DNA from: CAZEDK01 sp964511025
GTDB lineage: Bacteria > Patescibacteriota > Gracilibacteria > UBA1369 > GWF2-33-10
Direction: 5' to 3'
Length of the DNA stretch: 32,715 bases
Assembly (NCBI GenBank): GCA_964511025.1
Contig: CAZEDK010000019.1
Coordinates: 1 to 32,715, forward strand
The notes under the pieces are model-generated. The model ran no database searches and was not told the origin of the DNA. It worked only from the letters and a program-made list of their open reading frames with translations. Shown here piece by piece: positions 27,701 through 32,715 of this stretch. How positions within the stretch are numbered: the first letter of the stretch is position 1; each line of letters opens with the position of its first letter. A program made the position numbers and the translations under genes.

Positions 27701-30328
27701 TCATTTTGATTTGATCGTTTTGTTTGCAACTTTTTTCTTTTTCAAGATTATTTCTTTGTCTTTTTTATCTATCTTAATAGTGTCTCCGTCTACACAAGTC
27801 CCATCAAGCAAAGCGTCTGTTAATTGATTTTCAATATATTCTTCTATTTTTCTGCGCACAGGACGAGCACCAAAATCAGGATCGTAACTCAATTCAGCAA
27901 GATAATCAAGAGCTTCATCACTTAGTTCCAATGTAATTTTTTTATCATCAAGCCTTTTTTGTAATTTATTCATATGCAGTTTTACAATGCTTTTTACCAT
28001 GTCGTGCGTAAGAGGCTTGAACACAATTATTTTATCAACTCTATTTATAAATTCAGGTCTGAATTCTTTTTTAAGTTGATCCAAAACTTCGATTTCTTTC
28101 TCTTTAAAAGCTTCTTCAGCCCTTTCAAGTTCAGTTTTACCTAATTTGAATCCGACTGATGCCGCTTTTTCTGTCAAAGCATGAGCTCCAATATTGGAAG
28201 TCATTATAATAACAGTATTTTTGAAATCCACTTTTCTACCTTTTCCATCTGTAATATAACCATCTTCAAGAATCTGCAACATCATATTCAGTACATCTTT
28301 GTGAGCTTTTTCAACTTCATCAAAAAGTATTATGGAATATGGTTTTCTTCTAACCATTTCTGTCAATTGACCACCTTCCTCATAACCGACATATCCGGCT
28401 GTAGTACCCGTAAGTCTTGAGCTATTATGTCTTTCCATAAACTCACTCATATCTATTTTTATCAGCGCATCTTCATCGTTATAAACTTTCCTGGCAAGAG
28501 TTTTCACAAGCTCGGTTTTTCCTACGCCTGTTGGACCAAGAAAAATAAATGAAGCGATTGGACGATTTGGATTCGATATTCCTGTTCTGCTTCTTCTGAT
28601 AGCTTGAGATACAGCAGTGACAGCCTCATTTTGACCAACAATATGTTCTTTGAGTTTATCCTCTAATTTTTGTAAATTTTTAATTTCAGACTGAACCAAT
28701 TTCATTACTGGTATACCTGTTATTTTTGAAATAACTTTGGCAATATCTTCGTCAGTAATTTGAGATCTTTCACTTCTAGGAATCTTAATTTTTTTCTGAT
28801 TATTTATATCTTCTATCATTTTCAGTTCAACACTTCTTAAATTTGCAGCTTTTTCATAATCTTGACTTGATACCGCAGCTTCTTTATCCTGAATAATTTT
28901 TGTAAGTTCCTGCTGTAAATCTTTCACTTTACTGTTTTTTGGTCTGACAAAAATGCTTTTAAAAGCCGACGCTTCATCAAGAGCATCAATTGCTTTGTCC
29001 GGTAAAAATCTATCATGAATGTATCTTTTTGAAAGTTTTACCGAAGCCTCCAAGGCCTCATTACTTATCCTTAAATTGTGATGCTCTTCCAAACTCTCCC
29101 TTATGCCAAATAATATTTGACGCGTAGCTTCTTCAGAGGCTTCATCTACATTGACTTGTTGAAATCTTCGTTCCAAAGCGGCATCTCTTTCAACATATTT
29201 ACGATATTCAGTAATTGTTGTTGCTCCAACTATTTGAATCTTACCTCGAGATAATGCAGGTTTGAGAATATTTGCAGCATCAAGGGATCCTTCAGCGCTT
29301 CCAGCACCAATCAGTGTATGAATTTCATCAATAAAAAGTATCACGTCATCTTGAGAGGCGGCCTCTTCAATAATTTGTTTAATTCTTTCTTCAAATTCAC
29401 CTCTGTATTTTGTGCCAGCTACAACAGAAGCCATTGTAAGAGAAAGTATTCTTTTGTTAAGCATTTTCTCAGGCACTTCTTCTTTTACAATTTTATGAGC
29501 TAGTCCTTCGATAACTGCAGTTTTACCAACACCAGGCTCGCCAGTCAAAACAGGGTTATTTTTTGTTTTTCTTTGTAGAATTGTAATAATCCTCTCTATT
29601 TCTTTTTCTCTACCTATTATTGGACCAATTTTTCCTTCTTTGCATTCTTTGACGAGATCCGAAGTAAAATAATCAAGAGCTGGAGTTTTTGATCTTTTTG
29701 GCGACTGTTGACCTGGCGCAACTGGCTGTTGAGGATCATTATCTCGATAATATTGATCTGCCTGCTTGCCAATCAAAACGCCATGAAGTCCATTTAAGAA
29801 AAACTCTAAAGGATTCATCATATGAGAAGGCATTGGGCCTTGCGCAGACTGATTTCCATTTTTCATTTCATTAAAAATGTCAATAATTCTAGTTTTTATA
29901 TCCGAAGTCCTAATCTTCATATTTTCCAAAATAACAGTCGCCGCTGTATTTTCTTGGCCGACAATTGCAAATAAAAGATGCTCGGTGCCAACAAAAGAAT
30001 GTCCGTATTGATGCGCGCATTTCACAGCTTCTTCAATTACATTCTTTGCAAAACCACTCAGTCCACCACTTTGAGCAGGAGTCTGAGCGTTAGCCGTTCC
30101 AGTAATTCTACCAACAGTTTTCAATACTAATTCAACGTTTTCTTTTGAGACACCAAATTCTTTTACAATTGAAGCCCCAAGAGAATTTCCCTGACTCAAT
30201 ATTCCCATAAGAATGTGTTCTGTGCCAACATAGGTTGCATTAATTTCTTTTGCTTTTTCTTGTGCGTATATCAAAGCCGCTTTTGCTTCTTTTGTAAATT
30301 TACTGAATCTATTGAATTGTTCTTCCAT
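27701..30328 (-). CDS. clpC: ATP-dependent protease ATPase subunit ClpC
   Basis: This AAA+ unfoldase feeds proteins to ClpP. It has 875 aa. The double Clp_N repeat spans residues 1-150. Ring 1 has Walker A GEPGVGKT (263-270) and Walker B LFIDE (331-335). A UVR-like segment (SQDYEKAANLRSVE, about 488-501) and a short middle domain identify ClpC rather than ClpB or ClpA. Ring 2 has Walker A GPTGVGKT (598-605) and ILFDE (667-671). SVGFKLG (724-730) is the VGF-type loop that docks to ClpP. Residues 155-215 are a Met/Pro/Gln-rich linker longer than usual. No clpP, mcsAB or ctsR genes are adjacent, and no CIRCE or CtsR box was seen upstream. Confidence 0.96.
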   Translation of the reverse strand: MEEQFNRFSKFTKEAKAALIYAQEKAKEINATYVGTEHILMGILSQGNSLGASIVKEFGVSKENVELVLKTVGRITGTANAQTPAQSGGLSGFAKNVIEEAVKCAHQYGHSFVGTEHLLFAIVGQENTAATVILENMKIRTSDIKTRIIDIFNEMKNGNQSAQGPMPSHMMNPLEFFLNGLHGVLIGKQADQYYRDNDPQQPVAPGQQSPKRSKTPALDYFTSDLVKECKEGKIGPIIGREKEIERIITILQRKTKNNPVLTGEPGVGKTAVIEGLAHKIVKEEVPEKMLNKRILSLTMASVVAGTKYRGEFEERIKQIIEEAASQDDVILFIDEIHTLIGAGSAEGSLDAANILKPALSRGKIQIVGATTITEYRKYVERDAALERRFQQVNVDEASEEATRQILFGIRESLEEHHNLRISNEALEASVKLSKRYIHDRFLPDKAIDALDEASAFKSIFVRPKNSKVKDLQQELTKIIQDKEAAVSSQDYEKAANLRSVELKMIEDINNQKKIKIPRSERSQITDEDIAKVISKITGIPVMKLVQSEIKNLQKLEDKLKEHIVGQNEAVTAVSQAIRRSRTGISNPNRPIASFIFLGPTGVGKTELVKTLARKVYNDEDALIKIDMSEFMERHNSSRLTGTTAGYVGYEEGGQLTEMVRRKPYSIILFDEVEKAHKDVLNMMLQILEDGYITDGKGRKVDFKNTVIIMTSNIGAHALTEKAASVGFKLGKTELERAEEAFKEKEIEVLDQLKKEFRPEFINRVDKIIVFKPLTHDMVKSIVKLHMNKLQKRLDDKKITLELSDEALDYLAELSYDPDFGARPVRRKIEEYIENQLTDALLDGTCVDGDTIKIDKKDKEIILKKKKVANKTIKSK

Positions 30329-30479
30329 GGTTTTTGATGATAAAGAATGAAAATTCTGTTAAAAGTTTTTAAACTTTGATAATTTTAACATTAATTTGAT
30401 GAAATTTCTTGCTTTATAGCTTTACTTAGAGTTGAAAAAACTGAGCTTTGATATATTTTGATATAAAAAAGCTTTATCT

Positions 30480-30510
30480 TGTAGCTACATTTCTGTATTA
30501 TGTAGCTATA
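30480..30510 (+). promoter_or_regulatory. Two-site palindromic operator
   Basis: TGTAGCTACA (30480-30489) and TGTAGCTATA (30501-30510) are two near-identical palindromic decamers, 21 bp apart (two helical turns). They lie 16 nt before the ATG of the ribbon-helix-helix gene, which suggests autoregulation by that protein. Confidence 0.6.
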
Positions 30511-30525
30511 CAATATATTTTATGA

Positions 30526-30849
30526 ATGAAAAAGTCTAGCCTTATTTGCTCAATTACCGTACAAAATAAAAAATATGAATACAGAATTGAAAAAATTCAT
30601 GATGAAAGTACATATTTGGAATGCAAAGAGGCAGCTATAGCTAGAGAGTTTCTTAATGATGATATAGCGCAAGTTATATTTAGTTTGCCAAAATTAATTT
30701 TGACACATAAAAAAAATGAGTACAGATCAAAACAAACTATAAGATTTCGTGTGACTGGCGAAGAAAAGCAAAGATTAGAACAAAAAGCTGTTGATAGGGG
30801 ATATCGCACATTAACAGCCATGATAAAAGACGCTGTTTTTTTATTTTGA
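30526..30849 (+). CDS. Ribbon-helix-helix-like DNA-binding protein
   Basis: The C-terminal half of this 107-aa protein (residues 66-107: YRSKQTIRFRVTGEEKQRLE, QKAVDRGYRTLTAMIKDAV) matches the strand-helix-helix pattern of MobC-like and CopG-like ribbon-helix-helix proteins. The N-terminal half (residues 1-60) is an unrecognised alpha/beta region with YEYRIEKIHDESTYLECKEA. The DNA-binding end is at the C-terminus, the reverse of most antitoxins. Two palindromic sites just upstream suggest self-repression. The ATP-grasp gene starts 20 nt downstream, so the two are probably co-regulated. It could also be an antitoxin or a mobilisation accessory protein. Confidence 0.6.
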   Translation: MKKSSLICSITVQNKKYEYRIEKIHDESTYLECKEAAIAREFLNDDIAQVIFSLPKLILTHKKNEYRSKQTIRFRVTGEEKQRLEQKAVDRGYRTLTAMIKDAVFLF

Positions 30850-30869
30850 ATCATATACAATAAGATTAT

Positions 30870-31733
30870 ATGAAAAATTTATATTTAATTAACAGGCAAG
30901 GTTCAAACAAAACAACCCTAGATCTATTCAAAAAATCAGCAAAAGAAAAATCTTTAAATGTATACGAAATCGATCCCCAAAGACTTGATTATAGTAAGAA
31001 AAAAAATCTCGATGAAAAAGATTTAATCTATAGAATATGTACCGATGACAATTCAAAACTTGCAGAAGCTTATTTGACAAATAACAAAGTAAGTTCTCTA
31101 TATAAAAATTACAAGTCATCCATTGCAAATTTAGATAATGTGATTGGTTATTCGATAATACATGAAAAATTTAATTTACCAATTATTAAGACAGTATTTT
31201 CTTTAACAAACGATAGACAATTATTAGAAATTTACGTCAATTATTTAGGAGGTTTTCCTCTTATTATAAAAGCAAAAGGAGGCTCTCATGGTATTGGAGT
31301 CATGAAATTAAATTCTTTTGATTCACTATTGTCAGTAGCTGATTTTTTATTAAAAAAGAAAGAATTATTCATACTGAGAAAATATATACAACATAAAAAA
31401 CAAGCAAGATTAATAGTTCTTGGAGATAAAGTTATTGCAAGTCTAGAGAATTATTCTATTTTTGATTTTCGAACAAATGTTGGTCAAACAGAAGCGCGAA
31501 AAAGATCTATCGTGAGTTATGATGAAGAAATAAATAAAATTGCAATTGCCTCTGTTGCATGTCTAGATCTTGAATTCGGCGGTGTAGATATACTCTTTGA
31601 TGAAATCGACCAAAGAACTTATATATCAGAAGTTAATTTCCCTTGTTTTTTCGGTAATACTCAAGCTCTTAGTGGTATTGATATTTCAGGACAAATTATT
31701 GATTATTTAATTAAAAAATCAAATAAAAATTAG
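30870..31733 (+). CDS. RimK-like ATP-grasp ligase
   Basis: ATP-grasp enzymes of this group form amide bonds through an acyl phosphate, for example adding Glu to ribosomal protein S6 (RimK) or in lysine and peptide biosynthesis. Of 287 aa, the central fold shows FPLIIKAKGGSHGIGVMKL (the ATP-grasp lysine and Gly-rich loop, near residues 128-148), YIQHKKQARLIVLGDKVIAS, and the C-terminal metal-binding FGGVDILFDE..YISEVNFP. The N-terminal domain (MKNLYLINRQGSNKTT) is like the RimK pre-ATP-grasp domain. The substrate cannot be told from sequence. It follows the ribbon-helix-helix gene by 20 nt and ends 1 nt before the tRNA-Leu array on the opposite strand. Confidence 0.85.
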   Translation: MKNLYLINRQGSNKTTLDLFKKSAKEKSLNVYEIDPQRLDYSKKKNLDEKDLIYRICTDDNSKLAEAYLTNNKVSSLYKNYKSSIANLDNVIGYSIIHEKFNLPIIKTVFSLTNDRQLLEIYVNYLGGFPLIIKAKGGSHGIGVMKLNSFDSLLSVADFLLKKKELFILRKYIQHKKQARLIVLGDKVIASLENYSIFDFRTNVGQTEARKRSIVSYDEEINKIAIASVACLDLEFGGVDILFDEIDQRTYISEVNFPCFFGNTQALSGIDISGQIIDYLIKKSNKN

Positions 31734-31734
31734 A

Positions 31735-31794
31735 TGGTGCCGAAGGAGGGAATCGAACCCTCACTCTCTTGCGAAAACACGATTTTGAGTCGTG
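31735..31794 (-). pseudogene. tRNA-Leu 3' part (matches the 5' part at 32025)
   Basis: Minus-strand sequence contains a Leu anticodon arm (CACGA, loop CTCAAAA, TCGTG), long variable arm, T arm GAGGG/CCCTC around TTCGATT, acceptor half CTTCGGC, A and CCA. The 5' acceptor strand and D loop are missing; TATGGAAGGCGGGCGCG is found instead. CTTCGGC is perfectly complementary to GCCGAAG at 32042-32048. It is the first of three 88-nt-period units. Confidence 0.8.
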
Positions 31795-31822
31795 CGCGCC
31801 CGCCTTCCATAGTACATAAATT

Positions 31823-31882
31823 TGGTGCCCAGAGTGGGAATCGAACCCACACTCTCTTGCGAAAACACGATTTTGAGTCGTG
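31823..31882 (-). pseudogene. tRNA-Leu 3' part, second unit
   Basis: It has the same structure as the unit at 31735, displaced by exactly 88 nt, with identical anticodon and variable arms. Its T stem (GTGGG/CCCAC) and acceptor half (TCTGGGC) instead match the complete tRNA-Leu next to it. Its 5' acceptor strand and D loop are replaced by the same TATGGAAGGCGG leader. Confidence 0.8.
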
Positions 31883-31910
31883 CGCGCCCGCCTTCCATAG
31901 TACATAAATT

Positions 31911-31997
31911 TGGTGCCCAGAGTGGGAATCGAACCCACACTCTCTTGCGAAAACACGATTTTGAGTCGTGCGCGTCTACCAATTCCGCCATCCGGGC
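31911..31997 (-). tRNA. tRNA-Leu (anticodon CAA), complete
   Basis: This 87-nt class II tRNA pairs acceptor GCCCGGA with TCTGGGC (one G-U), and has D arm GCG/CGC around GAATTGGTAGA, anticodon stem CACGA/TCGTG around CTCAAAA, a long variable arm (TTTTCGCAAGAGA region) and T arm GTGGG/CCCAC. The discriminator is A and CCA is encoded. It is the only complete member of the array and decodes UUG. Confidence 0.93.
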
Positions 31998-32024
31998 GAA
32001 TATATTTTTATGTACGGCGGACAG

Positions 32025-32048
32025 GTCTACCAATTCCGCCACTTCGGC
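32025..32048 (-). pseudogene. tRNA-Leu 5' part (acceptor strand and D arm to position 23)
   Basis: Minus strand: GCCGAAG (32042-32048), TG, then GCGGAATTGGTAGAC, that is nucleotides 1-23 of a tRNA-Leu. tRNA sequence stops there and CTGTCCGCCGTACATAAA follows. Joined to the unit at 31735 starting at GCGCACGA, it would give a canonical tRNA-Leu(CAA) with a perfect acceptor stem. Confidence 0.8.
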
Positions 32049-32061
32049 AAAAAGCTTTCTA

Positions 32062-32090
32062 AGTTTAAAGAAAACCTGCCCGAATGGCAA
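32062..32090 (-). promoter_or_regulatory. Possible promoter of the tRNA-Leu array
   Basis: On the minus strand TTGCCA (32085-32090), 17 nt, TAAACT (32062-32067). Expected start is about 7 nt upstream of the tRNA 5' part at 32048. The -10 box is weak. The -35 box lies within a hairpin CCTGCC..GGCGGG (32075-32096). Confidence 0.35.
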
Positions 32091-32119
32091 GGCGGGAATG
32101 AAAAAGAGAAAAGAGTATT

Positions 32120-32566
32120 TTATGATAAAATCTCTTTCACAATTTTATTAACCAAAGTTCCATCTGCTTTGCCTTTTACTCTTGGCATTAATGCTCCCAT
32201 TACCTTGCCGATATCCTGCATAGAAGATGCTCCAACGGAAGATATGATTTCTTTGACTACTGCTCGAATTTCTTCTTCTGACATTTGTTCAGGTAAATAT
32301 TTTTGAAGTATTGTTAGTTCTGCTTGCTCATTATCAGCCAAATCTTGCCTTCCGCCTTTTTCAAATTGTTCAATTGAATCTTTGCGTTGTTTCACTTCTT
32401 TCATCGCAAGCTCTATAGTGATTTGATCGGTAACTTCCTTGTTAGCTCCTGAAGTTTCATATTTTAAAATTGCACTTTTCAATGCTCTTACAGCATTAAG
32501 CGCGACAGTATCCTTTGCAATCATTGCTTTTTTTAAATCTTCTTGGATTTGTTGTTTTAGGTTCAT
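32120..32566 (-). CDS. yqeY: YqeY / GatB-YqeY domain protein
   Basis: The protein resembles the tail domain of the amidotransferase subunit GatB, which binds tRNA; free YqeY proteins are widespread but their exact role is not known. MNLKQQIQEDLKKAMIAKDT is the family start, followed by LNAVRALKSAILKYE, and LTILQKYLPEQMSEEEIRAV lies in the middle. DIGKVMGALMPRVKGKADGTLVNKIV near the end is the signature. I chose the ATG at 32566 (148 aa); a TTG at 32581 would add five residues with no support. It lies upstream of the tRNA-Leu array on the same strand, so one transcript could carry both. Confidence 0.92.
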   Translation of the reverse strand: MNLKQQIQEDLKKAMIAKDTVALNAVRALKSAILKYETSGANKEVTDQITIELAMKEVKQRKDSIEQFEKGGRQDLADNEQAELTILQKYLPEQMSEEEIRAVVKEIISSVGASSMQDIGKVMGALMPRVKGKADGTLVNKIVKEILS

Positions 32567-32649
32567 CTTGAGAGAAATCAATTGGTTTTGAAGAAGATAA
32601 GCTTTTTATTTTAATTAGTCAAATTTTTACCAAAAAATGATGAAAGGGT

Positions 32650-32715
32650 AACTGCTCACCGCTATTTGTTATATATCACTGTGTCATTCCGTACCACGAA
32701 GTGGCCACGTTGTGG
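32650..32715. repeat. Partial second copy of the inverted-repeat element
   Basis: GTAACTGCTCACCG (near 32650) and GTCATTCC (near 32682) are spaced as in the reverse complement of 4932-4972. After that the two copies diverge: here CCACGAAGTGG and CCACGTTGTGG form small palindromes up to the window edge. The copy is cut by the window end. Confidence 0.55.

Noticed and set aside
30329..30480. CIRCE or CtsR box upstream of clpC
   Set aside because: No TTAGCACTC inverted repeat and no CtsR heptad repeat could be found.
31735..31997. CRISPR-like array suggested by the 88-nt period
   Set aside because: Units are adjacent without spacers and consist of tRNA sequence. No cas genes are present.
31711..32306. 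Several open frames of 80-110 codons across the tRNA-Leu array
   Set aside because: They arise from the 88-nt repeats, which have no stops in some frames. The peptides are translations of tRNA sequence.
115..32566. Recoding of TGA to glycine, as in Gracilibacteria and Absconditabacteria
   Set aside because: ftsA, alr, rhuM and csoR end at TGA at family-typical lengths, and no TGA interrupts a conserved gene.

Overview
The window is about 30% GC. It uses TGA as a normal stop, carries almost no Shine-Dalgarno sequences, and packs genes closely. It mixes ordinary bacterial housekeeping genes (ftsA, lepA, alr, rpmF, nusB, rnc, lgt, mnmA, ssb, ychF, gmk, clpC, yqeY) with many short uncharacterised proteins and toxin-like genes. 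Gene content and style suggest a member of the Candidate Phyla Radiation (Patescibacteria) or a similar reduced uncultured bacterium. That is inference: no rRNA lies in the window.

Layout. 1-7.65 kb is mostly housekeeping: ftsA behind a Cys-repeat membrane protein (minus strand), lepA, a VapBC toxin-antitoxin pair, an inverted-repeat element, alanine racemase, then L32-NusB-RNase III. 7.7-13.7 kb is an accessory island that starts at tRNA-Asn(GTT). The last 8 nt of that tRNA plus 11 flanking nt are repeated exactly 2 kb downstream and imperfectly 3 kb downstream. The island holds a four-repeat helical protein, a Fic protein, a toxin-antitoxin-like pair, a RhuM protein, an unknown 370-aa protein with its own promoter and terminator, and four gene remnants (two copies of one unknown sequence, a DUF4357-like tail, an MFS transporter piece). 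13.7-19.7 kb holds an RGG-box double zinc-ribbon protein, lgt, a second Fic gene with an operator-like promoter, an M28 peptidase, csoR-mnmA and a lone riboflavin synthase gene. 19.8-25.7 kb holds ssb, a glycosyltransferase, a sugar-binding lipoprotein, an O-antigen-ligase-like membrane protein, aroD and ychF. 25.7-32.6 kb holds tRNA-Gln, gmk, an unidentified structured RNA locus, two secreted proteins, clpC, a ribbon-helix-helix regulator beside an ATP-grasp enzyme, a strange tRNA-Leu array and yqeY.

Most unusual signals. (1) At 31.7-32.05 kb one complete tRNA-Leu(CAA) sits inside a second tRNA-Leu whose 5' and 3' parts are about 230 nt apart. Complementary sequences border the break, a layout that resembles archaeal split tRNAs. 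(2) A possible ncRNA at 26.43-26.67 kb has a good promoter and mutually exclusive helices. (3) One palindromic repeat lies inside lepA and ribE and is translated in two different frames. (4) Intergenic tandem repeats of unrelated sequence all have a 7-bp period, and several abut start or stop codons.

All calls come from reading the sequence. No database search, covariance model or folding program was run.
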